The position numbers were made by a program, and so were the translations under genes. From NCBI RefSeq assembly GCF_000018285.1, contig NC_009901.1, positions 743,001 through 807,000 of the forward strand: a stretch of 64,000 bases of DNA, given 5' to 3'. The notes under the pieces are model-generated. The model was not told the origin of the DNA, did not search any database, and worked only from the letters and a program-made list of their open reading frames with translations. This document shows, piece after piece, positions 18,205 through 27,192 of the stretch; position 1 is the stretch's first letter, and each line of letters opens with the position of its first letter. Origin of the DNA: Shewanella pealeana ATCC 700345. GTDB lineage: Bacteria; Pseudomonadota; Gammaproteobacteria; Enterobacterales; Shewanellaceae.

Positions 18205-19566
18205 ATGAATCATTACTCGTTAACCTCTATAAGTTATGTAAAAAAATCCCTGTTGACGCTGATATCTTGCTTATCGATCGTATCTATAGCTGGGTGTAAT
18301 TCGGATTCAGATGCTGAACCGCTTACAGGCAAACAAATTGAGCCCAGCGCTTGCTTCTGGGTTGGCCCCTACAACATTGATCACCCAGAGCGTAACTTTG
18401 CCTATCCTGACACTGGCGCTAACTACTGGCATGCGGGCTATATTTTGCCAGAAGGTGCCAGTTTAACTTTGCACGGTGAGTATCCCTATGCGCGTTATAT
18501 TTCCCTCAATAGCTACCGCGCCGATACCTCGCCTGCAACGGCGATAACAGATAAAGATATCATCGCCGATGACGGCTCCTTTAATCCCTATATTCAAGAT
18601 GCAGAGCGTAAAAATCAGTTGAGAGAGTACACGCTGACGGTTGCTCAAGGGGCTGCGGAAGGTGAACTGCCTGCTAACACCTTATTTGATTATGCCGAGC
18701 AGGGAGCTAAAGCCGTACTCATTTATCGTATTTACGTAAGTGATGAAGGAGAGGATGAGCAAGGCGGTGTAGAACTGCCGGCCGTTGAGCTGACGCTCGC
18801 AAGTGGTGAGGCTTTATTTGGTCAGCAAGCATGTGATGCGCTGCAGGTCGATAGTGATAATCTAGCCATTCCATTAGTCCCTAAGGAAACCTACGCCAAG
18901 ATCCGCTCAAATCCAGCATTTGATCCCGCTAGAAATCCAGCAGTTTGGCGAGCGGCCTATAACGGTGCTTTTGGTATTCAGTGTAACTTTCTTGGAAAGT
19001 GTGACGGTGAGCCAGAGCGGAAAGTAAACTTCTATGCCAATGCAGATAATCAATATGTCAGCACTTTCTTAAATAGTGATTTTGGTGAAGTTGCCATCAC
19101 CCGAGGTAAGTTGCCTATAGTGCCTAAAACTCTTGCAGGAAATACTGTATTCGATGAATCCGAGTCTCAAATGCGTTACTGGTCGATTTGCCAGAACGAG
19201 TATTACTCGCAAGTGGTGACAGCATGCTTATTCGATGAGGAGCTTGTAGTCGATAGCGACGGTTACTACACAGTTATTACTAGCCCAGCAACTAGTAAAC
19301 CGAGTAACGCTAATGCGGAGTGTGGTTATAACTACCTGCCCTGGACGGAGCAAGGTGATGGCTTTGGACGAGTTATCGAAGGTGGAAATAATAAACTCAA
19401 TGAAGCATTGCTCATTGTACGAAATATGCTTCCGAAGGCCGGTTTTGCACAGGCGATTCAAAATACTCGCAAACCGGGAGATGAGTACGCAATTATGGCG
19501 GAGTATCTGCCCACGACAGAGTATATGAGTCAGGCTGACTTTGAGTCTTTGGGCTGCCAAATCTAA
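18205..19566 (+). CDS. Predicted lipoprotein of unknown function
   Basis: A 453-residue protein with an N-terminal basic-hydrophobic signal and lipobox IAGC (Cys31, followed by Asn and Ser). The mature part contains FWVGPYNIDHPERNFAYPDT and YPYARYISLNSY, a layout seen in secreted proteins that bind or act on small organics, but I cannot name the family. Eight or more cysteines downstream of the lipobox suggest disulfides and an extracytoplasmic location. A divergent AraC-type regulator suggests inducible expression. A strong terminator follows the stop. Confidence 0.72.
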   Translation: MNHYSLTSISYVKKSLLTLISCLSIVSIAGCNSDSDAEPLTGKQIEPSACFWVGPYNIDHPERNFAYPDTGANYWHAGYILPEGASLTLHGEYPYARYISLNSYRADTSPATAITDKDIIADDGSFNPYIQDAERKNQLREYTLTVAQGAAEGELPANTLFDYAEQGAKAVLIYRIYVSDEGEDEQGGVELPAVELTLASGEALFGQQACDALQVDSDNLAIPLVPKETYAKIRSNPAFDPARNPAVWRAAYNGAFGIQCNFLGKCDGEPERKVNFYANADNQYVSTFLNSDFGEVAITRGKLPIVPKTLAGNTVFDESESQMRYWSICQNEYYSQVVTACLFDEELVVDSDGYYTVITSPATSKPSNANAECGYNYLPWTEQGDGFGRVIEGGNNKLNEALLIVRNMLPKAGFAQAIQNTRKPGDEYAIMAEYLPTTEYMSQADFESLGCQI

Positions 19567-19587
19567 TCCTTATGTTTTAGGACGGCC

Positions 19588-19617
19588 AAAAAACTGCCAT
19601 CAGGCGGTTTTTTTTTG
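19588..19617 (+). terminator. Rho-independent terminator after the lipoprotein gene
   Basis: AAACTGCC and GGCGGTTT pair (one G-T wobble) around a four-base ATCA loop, followed by nine T residues. Confidence 0.88.
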
Positions 19618-19630
19618 CACAATATTTAGT

Positions 19631-19644
19631 TTGATCCGGATCAT
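19631..19644. promoter_or_regulatory. FNR/EtrA-type binding site upstream of the UspE-like gene
   Basis: TTGATCCGGATCAT matches the FNR consensus TTGAT-N4-ATCAA at 9 of 10 defined positions. It lies about 83 bp before the ATG at 19721, a distance that would fit an activator site near -41 of a promoter. The CCGG core makes the inner palindrome perfect. Confidence 0.65.
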
Positions 19645-19720
19645 TGTTGGTCTCGGTTTAGCTTCATTAAATAGTAAGTTTAGCTAAGCTAATATTAGGT
19701 AGTTGTTAGTGGAGATAGCT

Positions 19721-20605
19721 ATGGACAAAGTATTTATTATTTCCCAAAGAGAAGAGGCTCATGTCGATGCTGTATCGGCGGGAGTCGAACTTGCCAGAGT
19801 ATTAGGTAAACGTGCCGAAGTATTTGCTTATAGTTTTGAATATTTTGGCAATGCCGAGTACTACAATCCTAAGTTTGTTGCGGTTGCACAAAAGCATGTA
19901 ATGAAGCAGCGAATGGCAAAGATCGAGTTGGAGCTAGAGAGTATTCATGCCGAAGATACGCCAACCCACAGCGTGTGGAGTAAAGATCTCTATGAGCATG
20001 CTTGTCATCACTCAGACCGTCATGGTTTCGATCTTATGGTTAAAGCGGTACACCATGCAGAGCACTATTTACCTGTAGATTGGAACCTTATTCGTCATAC
20101 CCGAGTGCCATTAATGCTGCTGACCGATAATCCGCTGCTGAAGAATAATACCGTGATGATGGCGCTCGATCTGGATAGCAAAAAAACCTTAAAGCAGCAG
20201 TTGAATCAAGCCGTGATTCGTCAGGCAACCACCTTGGCAAAAGCGACAGGATGCGAGTTACATCTTGCATTTGTGATCCGATTACCTCAAGTGATCCATG
20301 ATATGGAGATAGTCGATACTCATGCCATGGTCAGGGAGGCTAGGGAAAAACATCAAGCTTTGTTTGATGAGCTCAATATCGATCCTAAGTGCCTGCATAT
20401 TACGGTGGGGGAGCCGGATCTGTGTATCTACCAGTTAGCTTGTAAGCATAAGGTTCGCTACTTAGTACTGGGAGCTGTGCAGCGTCAAGGCCTGTACGCT
20501 TTTGTGGTGGGTAATATGGCTGAATCAATACTAAGCCGCATTCGCAGCAATGTGTTGGTTGTACCTGCCCGCGAGGGGGTATTGCAGCCTCTAGGAGATA
20601 GTTGA
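19721..20605 (+). CDS. Universal stress protein, UspE-like (tandem Usp domains)
   Basis: A 294-residue cytosolic protein made of two Usp repeats (about 1-140 and 145-290). The second ends in LVLGAVQRQGLYAFVVGNMA followed by SNVLVVPA, corresponding to the nucleotide-binding loop and final strand of Usp proteins, though the classical G-x2-G-x9-G spacing is altered. The ATG at 19721 is preferred over an upstream TTG at 19703 because GGAG sits six bases before it and would otherwise be inside the gene. The FNR-type box upstream suggests induction on oxygen limitation. A decayed copy of its 3' end follows immediately. Confidence 0.87.
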   Translation: MDKVFIISQREEAHVDAVSAGVELARVLGKRAEVFAYSFEYFGNAEYYNPKFVAVAQKHVMKQRMAKIELELESIHAEDTPTHSVWSKDLYEHACHHSDRHGFDLMVKAVHHAEHYLPVDWNLIRHTRVPLMLLTDNPLLKNNTVMMALDLDSKKTLKQQLNQAVIRQATTLAKATGCELHLAFVIRLPQVIHDMEIVDTHAMVREAREKHQALFDELNIDPKCLHITVGEPDLCIYQLACKHKVRYLVLGAVQRQGLYAFVVGNMAESILSRIRSNVLVVPAREGVLQPLGDS

Positions 20606-20624
20606 TAGGAGAGAGTTTACACCC

Positions 20625-20792
20625 ATGCGCGGCTTAGAAAGCCGCGGGCGCTGTTTGATGCTGGGTGCGACGCAGCGTCAAGGCGTTTACGCCTTTGTGG
20701 TCGGCAATATGGCTTTATAGATATAAAGCCGTATTCGCAGCAATGTGCTAATAGTGCCTGCTCGTGAAGGGCTATTAGCGCCTTTAGAATAA
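20625..20792 (+). pseudogene. Decayed duplicate of the Usp C-terminus
   Basis: In frame from an ATG at 20625, the sequence reads RCLMLGATQRQGVYAFVVGN, then MAL-stop-I-stop, then SRIRSNVLIVPAREGLLAPL and a normal stop at 20790-20792. It aligns gap-free with the last 49 or so codons of the intact usp gene just upstream. The intact AESILSRI has become AL*I*SRI, giving two in-frame stops. Many differences are at third codon positions, so the copy diverged under coding constraint before it broke. It is the remnant of a second usp gene or of a partial duplication. Confidence 0.85.
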
Positions 20793-20813
20793 TAATTTCT
20801 GCGTGAACAAAAT

Positions 20814-20847
20814 AAAAAACCACCTCAAATGAGGTGGTTTTTTTTAG
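20814..20847. terminator. Bidirectional terminator between usp and napB
   Basis: ACCACCTC-AAAT-GAGGTGGT forms a perfect 8-bp stem flanked by an A-run on the left and eight T residues on the right, so it can stop transcription from both converging units (usp side and the nap operon). Confidence 0.9.
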
Positions 20848-20870
20848 CTTAAACAAGCCGCTTATCGGGA

Positions 20871-21296
20871 TTAGTTAGTTGAGAATTCGTTTTCAACTAA
20901 GTGCTGCTTGTTTTCAGCTTGCGGGGTGTGACACTGAGTACAGTTGTAGTACTCGTTGTTTAGCTTGCCGTCGGCCAACATATGCGATGGATCCACAGCC
21001 GTTGCCTTCATACGCTTAGCTTTTGCTGGGCTGTGGCAGCTGATACAGCCGTTGCGCTTAAGCGTGATTGGGTAATCGGCTTTATGCGGGATCATAGGTG
21101 GCTGATGTACAAAGGTACGCTCGATAGACTTACCGCGCTTTGGATAAAGCGGTGCAGGATCTGCTGCGCGAATATCGGTTATCTCAGACTTACCGAGTGA
21201 GCTGATGTTAACAGGCTCGGCTTGAGTGTTCGCTTGCTGACCAGAGCAAGCACTAAGCGCCATCACTAGCGCAGCTAAGGTGAGTACTTTTTTCAT
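20871..21296 (-). CDS. napB: Periplasmic nitrate reductase, diheme cytochrome c subunit
   Basis: Small electron-transfer subunit that passes electrons to NapA. Two heme-binding motifs are present (CISCH at 84-88, CTQCH at 119-123) with further histidines (HQPPMIPHKADYP) as likely axial ligands. The start at 21296 gives 141 residues and overlaps the napH stop as ATGA; longer readings upstream lie inside napH. The leader [17 protein letters not shown] carries a lipobox-like LSAC, suggesting a lipid-anchored NapB rather than a soluble one. Last gene of the nap operon, ending just before a shared terminator. Confidence 0.93.
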   Translation of the reverse strand: MKKVLTLAALVMALSACSGQQANTQAEPVNISSLGKSEITDIRAADPAPLYPKRGKSIERTFVHQPPMIPHKADYPITLKRNGCISCHSPAKAKRMKATAVDPSHMLADGKLNNEYYNCTQCHTPQAENKQHLVENEFSTN

Positions 21297-22189
21297 TGGT
21301 TGTTCTCCGCCTTTAGGGCAATTCGATTTTGATACTTTCGATTCTGAAACTGGAAAACGCGTTGGGCGCAAACGTCGATACAGCGGCCGCATTGAGTGCA
21401 ATCACTGTCGGTTATCATGGGCTGCTTGCCTTTGAGGGCAGGCTTTAATACCTGTCTTTCAGGGCAGACCACAAAACAATCCATACAGTTATCGCAATCT
21501 TTTGCATTTACCGCAGATACTTTTATCGGACTGATTTTACCGAGAAGGCCAAATAGTGCCCCCGTTGGGCACAGGTGTCCGCACCAAGCTCTCTCACTGA
21601 TAAATAGATCCAGTAAGAAGATGGCGGCCAAGACCCATAAACCACTGCCAGCACTAAACAAAGCGGCACGATACAGTACCGGGACGGGATTAACCCATTC
21701 CCAGACAGCCATGCCGGTAAGTATTGGCAGTATGAGCACAAGCGCTAGCAGGTAGTAACGTAAGTTTCTTGGCATCTCAGAGGTGCGAGGCAAGTTCATT
21801 TTACGTCGTAGCCAGCTTGCTAAGTCTGTCACCATGTTCACGGGGCAGACCCAGCTACAAAATACTCGGCCGCCAAGCACTGCATACAGCAGTGCGATAA
21901 TCACGGCGCCAAGTATTAAGCTTAGCTCGGGTAGATGGCCTGTCATCAACACCTGCAAGGTAGCAAGTGGATCCGATAGAGGCACAACACCGAAGAGTTC
22001 GCTGGCTGAGAGGTTACCTTTAAGTAACCAGAGTCCGAACAAAGGGCCAATGGCAAACAATGCAAAGACACTGACTTGGCTAAGGCGACGAAGGAACAGG
22101 AATTTGTGGGCACGCCACCATCCAAGCTCTTTAATTGCCGCTCTAGCAAAGCCATGTGTTGTCGGTTTTTGCTTTAGTGTCTGGCTCAT
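21293..22189 (-). CDS. napH: Quinol dehydrogenase membrane component NapH
   Basis: A 298-residue inner-membrane protein with four hydrophobic segments and two CX3CP motifs near their ends ([16 protein letters not shown]). Its cytoplasmic tail carries two 4Fe-4S ferredoxin motifs ([24 protein letters not shown]). With NapG it oxidises quinol and feeds electrons toward NapB/NapA, replacing NapC in this operon type. Overlaps both napG (22186-22189) and napB (21293-21296) by ATGA, indicating translational coupling. Confidence 0.95.
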   Translation of the reverse strand: MSQTLKQKPTTHGFARAAIKELGWWRAHKFLFLRRLSQVSVFALFAIGPLFGLWLLKGNLSASELFGVVPLSDPLATLQVLMTGHLPELSLILGAVIIALLYAVLGGRVFCSWVCPVNMVTDLASWLRRKMNLPRTSEMPRNLRYYLLALVLILPILTGMAVWEWVNPVPVLYRAALFSAGSGLWVLAAIFLLDLFISERAWCGHLCPTGALFGLLGKISPIKVSAVNAKDCDNCMDCFVVCPERQVLKPALKGKQPMITDSDCTQCGRCIDVCAQRVFQFQNRKYQNRIALKAENNQ

Positions 22190-22920
22190 AATGCAAGCCC
22201 CTTGTTTAACATCTCAAGCGTGGTCTCTTCGGTGTTGATATAGGTATCGTGAGAAGCTGTTTTACCTAAAGCAATATGAGTCGGTAACACCTTGATCGCA
22301 GGTTCTTCTAATACACACACATGTTCACATTTTCCACAGCCAGTGCAGCTATCGCTGTTAACTGTTGGTAGGAACATGGCGTGGTGACCACTGCGTTCAT
22401 TGTGCTGCATCTCAAGGGTGATAGCATCATCGATTAGCGGGCAGGCCCGGTAACAAACGTCGCATCTCAATCCTTTAAAGTTAAGGCAGTTTTTCTCATC
22501 GATCAGTACAGCAATACCCATTTTAGATTCGTCAATATCCGTCAAACTCTGGTCAAGCGAGCCAGAGGGGCAAGCTTTAACACAAGGGATATCTTCACAC
22601 ATCTCACAGGGGATCTTGCGTGCGGTAAAGTAGGGCGTGCCGGTTGGGGCACCCTGAAACCAGCGAGCCAGTTTCAGGGTGTCATAAGGGCAGGCTTCTA
22701 CGCATAGACCACAGCGTACGCAGGCCGAGAGAAAATCTTGTTCACTTAATGCACCTGGCGGTCGAATCGCGAGCGAGTCTAACTGACTAGATTGCTTAGC
22801 AACTGCCGTTAAACCCATTCCTAGCAAGCCCATTGCGCAGCTAGCTTTTGCCGATGTGGCTAAAAACTGGCGGCGATTAACGCCTTTGGCTGCGAACTTA
22901 CGTTGATCGACCGTACTCAT
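22186..22920 (-). CDS. napG: Ferredoxin-type protein NapG
   Basis: This 244-residue periplasmic protein has a twin-arginine signal ([12 protein letters not shown] near 15-27). Four cysteine clusters for 4Fe-4S centres are visible: [35 protein letters not shown], and [12 protein letters not shown]. It forms the quinol-oxidising pair with NapH. It lies 60 bp downstream of napA and overlaps napH. Confidence 0.95.
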   Translation of the reverse strand: MSTVDQRKFAAKGVNRRQFLATSAKASCAMGLLGMGLTAVAKQSSQLDSLAIRPPGALSEQDFLSACVRCGLCVEACPYDTLKLARWFQGAPTGTPYFTARKIPCEMCEDIPCVKACPSGSLDQSLTDIDESKMGIAVLIDEKNCLNFKGLRCDVCYRACPLIDDAITLEMQHNERSGHHAMFLPTVNSDSCTGCGKCEHVCVLEEPAIKVLPTHIALGKTASHDTYINTEETTLEMLNKGLAL

Positions 22921-22980
22921 TTGCTTATCTCTTCTCCGCTTTTGCTTAAGCGATTAAAGTTAAATTTGTTAGTGAAAGGC

Positions 22981-25461
22981 TTACGCTTTCATCACTTTAA
23001 CTGGACACTTCTTGAAGTCTGTCTCTTTTGACAGCGGATCAGTCGCATCTAGTATTAACTTGTTGACCAGCTGGCGCGCATCGAAGAATGGCATAAACGC
23101 CACGCCTCTTGGCGGCTTGTTACGGCCTTTAGTTTCTACACGGGTTTTTACTTCACCGCGAGGCGAAGCCACAATCACTTCATCGCCACGCTTTAGACCA
23201 CGTGCTTTAGCATCTTCTGGGTGCATAAAGATTTGTGCATCAGGGTATGCGCGATAAAGCTCAGGTACGCGAGCTGTCATCGAACCTGTGTGCCAATGTT
23301 CAAGAACACGGCCGGTTGATAACCATAGATCGTATTCTTCATTTGGCTCTTCTGCTGCAGGCTCAAATGGTAGGGCGAAAATCACCGCTTTACCGTCAGG
23401 CTTACCGTAGAAGTCAAATTCCTTGTCGCCTTTCACATACGGATCGCCTTTCGAGAAGCGACGTAATGTTTCTTTACCATCAACTACCGGCCAGCGTAGG
23501 CCGCGAGTCTCATGGTAAGTATCGAAGTCTGCTAAATCGTGAGCGTGACCACGACCAAACTGGGCGTATTCTTCAAATAGTCCTTTTTGTACGTAGAAAC
23601 CAAATGCATCAGACTCGTCGTTCAATTCAGCTTTGCAATCAGAAGCAGGGAACTTGTTGACTACGCCATTGGCGTAAAGCACATCAAATAATGTCTTGTC
23701 AGCCACTTCAGGTTGCTTAGCAATAAGCTCCGCTGGCCAGACTTCAGACACCTTAAAGCGCTTAGAGAATTCCATAAGCTGCCATAGGTCAGACTTAGCG
23801 CCCTCTGGTGCTTTAACTTGCTGGTGCCACATGTGAGTGCGACGCTCTGCGTTGCCGTAAGCCCCTTCTTTTTCTACCCACATAGCCGTTGGTAGAATCA
23901 AGTCAGCAGCCATAGCGGTTACTGTTGGGTAGGGATCAGATACCACAATGAAGTTTTCTGGGTTACGGAAACCTGGGTACATTTCATCGTTAATGTTTGG
24001 ACCCGCTTGCATGTTATTGGTACACATAGTCCAGTAACAGTTCAGCTTGCCATCTTTAAGCATGCGGCTCTGTAGCACGGCGTGGAAACCAGGCTTTGGC
24101 GGAATCGTACCTTCTGGTAGTTGCCATAACTTCTCAGCAATTGCACGGTGCTTAGGATTCATGACTACCATGTCTGCTGGTAGGCGGTGCGCGAACGTAC
24201 CTACTTCACGTGCAGTACCACAAGCAGATGGTTGACCCGTTAGCGAGAATGGGCTGTTGCCTGGAGTGGCAATTTTACCGGTTAGCAAGTGGATGTTGTA
24301 AAGCATGTTGTTGGCCCAAACACCACGAGTGTGTTGGTTGATACCCATGGTCCACAGACTCATCATCTTCACGTTTGGATCGGCATAAGCCTTAGCCATT
24401 AGCTCAAGCTTTTCAGGCTCAACACCACTCATCTCTGCTGCGTATTCTAGCGTGTATGTGCTAACAAACTTAGCGTACTCATCGAAGCTGATCGGTGCGA
24501 ATTTACCGTTACCTGGGTTCTTAGCTTTTTTCTCAAGCGGGTGATCTGGACGCAGACCATAACCGATATCGGTAGTACCTAGTGCAAAGGTGGTATGTTC
24601 GTTAACGAAGTCTTTGTTAACCGCATCGTTTTGAATGATGTAGTTAGCAATATAGTTAAGGATCACTAAGTCAGACTGTGGACGGAACACCATGGCGTTG
24701 TCGGCTAAGTCGAAGCTACGGTTTTCGAAAGTCGATAACACGTGCACGCGGCTAGTCGGGCTACTTAGGCGACGATCCGATAGGCGAGCCCAAAGGATTG
24801 GGTGCATTTCAGCCATGTTCGCGCCCCATAGCACGAACTGGTCAGCGGCTTCTAAGTCGTCGTAACAACCCATTGGCTCATCGATACCAAAGGTACGCAT
24901 AAAGCCAACAACCGCAGATGCCATACAGTGACGCGCATTCGGGTCGATGTTGTTAGTTAGGAAACCGGCTTTGTGAAGTTTAGATGCAGCATAACCTTCC
25001 CAAACAGTCCACTGGCCAGAGCCAAACATACCAATGGCAGTTGGGCCTTTGGTCTTAAGGGTGTTTTTCCATTTGTCAGCCATGATGTCAAAAGCGCTAT
25101 CCCAGCTGATTGGGGTGAACTCGCCTTCTTTATCATATTGGCCGTCTTTCATACGTAGAAGCGGTGTGGTTAGGCGATCCTTACCGTACATGATTTTAGA
25201 AAGGAAGTAGCCTTTAATACAGTTAAGGCCTTTGTTCACAGGGCTTTCAGGGTCACCTTTGGTGGCGACGACTTTGCCATTATCTGTGCCTACAAGAACA
25301 CTACAACCTACGCCACAAAAACGACAAGGTGCTTTGTCCCACTTGATGTTATCTTTTTGCTCTGCAGCTTCGACTATCTTAACTGGCAGAGTCGCGCCTA
25401 CGGCAGTTGCGGCTGCAACGGCGGCGTTGGCTTTTAGAAACTCGCGACGGCTAATGCTCAT
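22981..25461 (-). CDS. napA: Periplasmic nitrate reductase catalytic subunit
   Basis: This 826-residue molybdopterin enzyme reduces nitrate to nitrite in the periplasm. [10 protein letters not shown] is a twin-arginine signal. Cysteines 46, 49, 53 and 81 hold the 4Fe-4S cluster (CRFCGVGC then GLNCIKG), and Cys179 in [10 protein letters not shown] is the expected molybdenum ligand. The ATG at 25461 has GAGGA five bases before it and gives the TAT signal at the very N-terminus; the next ATG upstream (25473) would add four residues. The start lies inside the end of napD, overlapping by 11 bp. Confidence 0.97.
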   Translation of the reverse strand: MSISRREFLKANAAVAAATAVGATLPVKIVEAAEQKDNIKWDKAPCRFCGVGCSVLVGTDNGKVVATKGDPESPVNKGLNCIKGYFLSKIMYGKDRLTTPLLRMKDGQYDKEGEFTPISWDSAFDIMADKWKNTLKTKGPTAIGMFGSGQWTVWEGYAASKLHKAGFLTNNIDPNARHCMASAVVGFMRTFGIDEPMGCYDDLEAADQFVLWGANMAEMHPILWARLSDRRLSSPTSRVHVLSTFENRSFDLADNAMVFRPQSDLVILNYIANYIIQNDAVNKDFVNEHTTFALGTTDIGYGLRPDHPLEKKAKNPGNGKFAPISFDEYAKFVSTYTLEYAAEMSGVEPEKLELMAKAYADPNVKMMSLWTMGINQHTRGVWANNMLYNIHLLTGKIATPGNSPFSLTGQPSACGTAREVGTFAHRLPADMVVMNPKHRAIAEKLWQLPEGTIPPKPGFHAVLQSRMLKDGKLNCYWTMCTNNMQAGPNINDEMYPGFRNPENFIVVSDPYPTVTAMAADLILPTAMWVEKEGAYGNAERRTHMWHQQVKAPEGAKSDLWQLMEFSKRFKVSEVWPAELIAKQPEVADKTLFDVLYANGVVNKFPASDCKAELNDESDAFGFYVQKGLFEEYAQFGRGHAHDLADFDTYHETRGLRWPVVDGKETLRRFSKGDPYVKGDKEFDFYGKPDGKAVIFALPFEPAAEEPNEEYDLWLSTGRVLEHWHTGSMTARVPELYRAYPDAQIFMHPEDAKARGLKRGDEVIVASPRGEVKTRVETKGRNKPPRGVAFMPFFDARQLVNKLILDATDPLSKETDFKKCPVKVMKA

Positions 25462-25726
25462 GGTGTTCCTCACTCTTTTCTTCTACTGGATCGACTTGAT
25501 GATAAATTAGACTGCTATTTAACACGCCTTCTAAGGCGTTAATCGCTTCTACGCTATCGAGGATGGTACGTTGGGTTTCACCTTCAATGGTGACCACAAA
25601 TTTACCTTCATCGGTAACAGCATGGATTTCGGTGCCTTCAAGAACTGATATTCTGTTCTTAATCTCAGTCACAGCATGGGGTGCTGCATGCACGACTAGG
25701 CTGGTAATATGAAATTCTTGGCTCAT
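25451..25726 (-). CDS. napD: NapA signal-peptide-binding chaperone NapD
   Basis: A 91-residue cytoplasmic protein with the NapD pattern ([20 protein letters not shown], then EGTEIHAV and [11 protein letters not shown]). It binds the NapA twin-arginine leader during cofactor loading. First gene of the napDAGHB operon; there is no napE, napF or napC nearby. AAGGT precedes the ATG. The upstream 358 bp hold candidate NarP and CRP/FNR sites and no supported gene. Confidence 0.93.
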   Translation of the reverse strand: MSQEFHITSLVVHAAPHAVTEIKNRISVLEGTEIHAVTDEGKFVVTIEGETQRTILDSVEAINALEGVLNSSLIYHQVDPVEEKSEEHHEH

Positions 25727-25828
25727 CTTGTTTACCTTTTATGGTTTGGTAATAACGCTTGTTTGGATATTGCGAATGTTATTTACCAAGGTTTATATCG
25801 AGTCTAGACCTCATAATTATTGTGGGTA

Positions 25829-25844
25829 TACCTCACAAGGGGTA
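25829..25844. promoter_or_regulatory. Candidate NarP 7-2-7 site upstream of napD
   Basis: TACCTCA-CA-AGGGGTA matches the NarP/NarL inverted heptamer pattern TACYYMT-N2-AKRRGTA at 13 of 14 positions. It lies about 110 bp before the napD start. NarQ/NarP control of nap is established in Shewanella, which makes the match more credible. Confidence 0.65.
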
Positions 25845-25880
25845 TTGGAGTTTTTTGTAGACCGAGATCAACTTTTTAGT

Positions 25881-25896
25881 GTTGATCTAGTTCACA
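25881..25896. promoter_or_regulatory. Candidate CRP/FNR-like site upstream of napD
   Basis: GTTGATCTAGTTCACA matches TGTGA-N6-TCACA at 8 of 10 defined positions and contains an FNR half-site TTGAT. Its centre is about 52 bp upstream of the candidate NarP site. An overlapping inverted repeat AGATCAAC/GTTGATCT (25865-25888) could also form a hairpin. The match alone is suggestive, not strong. Confidence 0.4.
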
Positions 25897-26085
25897 AATC
25901 TACCAATAAATACTGTTGTGCTGTTTAAATTGTGCTCATTCGGAATGTTAGCTTGCGCTATATTAAAAATCCAAGATATTCATAAGTTTACTTCTTGATA
26001 ATGATTTTTGTTTATATCTTGTTTGCAAGGTGTAATAGGCTAGAGGTTATACCAATAAATAGGTAAATGTATTATTAAATTTTAT

Positions 26086-27192
26086 TTAATAGCCGGTGAG
26101 TTCCATGTAACCCATGCCACTATGACTGCCACTTATTCTGATAGGGCCTTCCCAGTAGGGGATAGACAGAGGCATGCTGGAATCAGCATTGAGTGCCTGA
26201 GTCGTTAGCTGGATATTTTCTGACGGAATAGCAATCTGCCACGCAGTTGGGTAATGGCCTGATTGCATTTGTTGCCAGTCTATTGCCGTCATAGAGATCT
26301 GCTTATTAGTGATATTGTGGCCGCGACCATCAGGAAACATGCGCCGACCGCTATAGAAATGCAGCTTGTCACCGCTGGAGTCTCTCAGTTGAAACAGCAT
26401 TAGCGCCGAGCCGTCATCGAGTCTTAAGGCGAACCAATCCCAGCCTTGCTGAGCTTTAGCTAGAAATTGCGAGCTCCACTCTCTATCGAGCCAGCCATCA
26501 CCGTTCACCTGAATTGTTTTGCCATCTCGCTCGACAGTGCCACTGACCTTGATAAAAGGCTGGCTATAATAATAGCTCGCCACTGTGCCGGCGGCATTTT
26601 TTCGGCTATAGCCGTTATCGCCTTGAAGCTGAAAGGGAGCCTGACTATTGAGTTTGAGCTGGTAGCTAAAGCTATCGGTAGCTACGGATAAGGTGGCAGG
26701 AAATAACTGCTCGTCATTGCTACGCCATTGCCAATCATCTAGCTTAATCACCAGCGGCGATGTTTGAGTACCAGCAAGAAATGGATGGCCTCTAGACCAT
26801 CTTTCTGCTGCGAGGTGCTGGGTTTGTGTGGTGATCGCGCTATGGGACATATAAAGCTGCTGTGTCTGCCAACTCGATTGGGCTAAGTCTTGTGTGCTTG
26901 CCTTTTCATCAGGATCTGGAGGGGATAGAGCGATACGAAATTGCGTCCATTGTAAGCCGAGTGATTCTCCTGTTTCGGTTGTTAGATTGGCAGTCAAATA
27001 CCACCACTCCTGCCTGAAGTAGTCATGGGCCATGTGGTCAGTTGGGAAGGAGAGTGTTTTTCCCGGAACGACAGGAGTGTAGTGGGTGGTGTCTCCATCG
27101 AGTCGTTGCCCCATACCTGTAGGTGACTTGTTTGGTTCTGAGTCACAGCCGTAAAGTAAGGTAAGTAGCAGTAAACAGGGATACAGCTTCAT
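26086..27192 (-). CDS. AttH-like lipocalin-domain lipoprotein (CrtC/hydroxyneurosporene synthase-like fold)
   Basis: A 368-residue lipoprotein from the ATG at 27192. Longer readings run into the permease gene, and the ATG overlaps the permease stop as ATGA. A lipobox-like LLYGC follows the signal. The mature part begins with SFPTDHMAHDYFRQEWWYLT and continues with SLGLQWTQFR, GYSRKNA and DGWLDREWSSQFL, the pattern of AttH/CrtC-type double-lipocalin proteins. Lies at the end of a three-gene operon with an FtsX-type permease and a LolD-type ATPase, the same trio as the attEFGH arrangement known from Agrobacterium. Probably holds or modifies a lipophilic cargo; the cargo is unknown. Confidence 0.82.
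   Translation of the reverse strand: MKLYPCLLLLTLLYGCDSEPNKSPTGMGQRLDGDTTHYTPVVPGKTLSFPTDHMAHDYFRQEWWYLTANLTTETGESLGLQWTQFRIALSPPDPDEKASTQDLAQSSWQTQQLYMSHSAITTQTQHLAAERWSRGHPFLAGTQTSPLVIKLDDWQWRSNDEQLFPATLSVATDSFSYQLKLNSQAPFQLQGDNGYSRKNAAGTVASYYYSQPFIKVSGTVERDGKTIQVNGDGWLDREWSSQFLAKAQQGWDWFALRLDDGSALMLFQLRDSSGDKLHFYSGRRMFPDGRGHNITNKQISMTAIDWQQMQSGHYPTAWQIAIPSENIQLTTQALNADSSMPLSIPYWEGPIRISGSHSGMGYMELTGY

Noticed and set aside
20617..20856. 79-codon ORF on the minus strand between usp and napB
   Set aside because: It is the reverse frame of the usp remnant and reads through the shared terminator.
21783..22238. 151-codon ORF antisense to napH
   Set aside because: Mirror frame of a conserved Fe-S membrane protein; start and composition are unconvincing.
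25728..25928. 66-codon ORF on the plus strand upstream of napD
   Set aside because: It covers the candidate NarP and CRP/FNR sites, lacks a ribosome site and shows no protein-like pattern.
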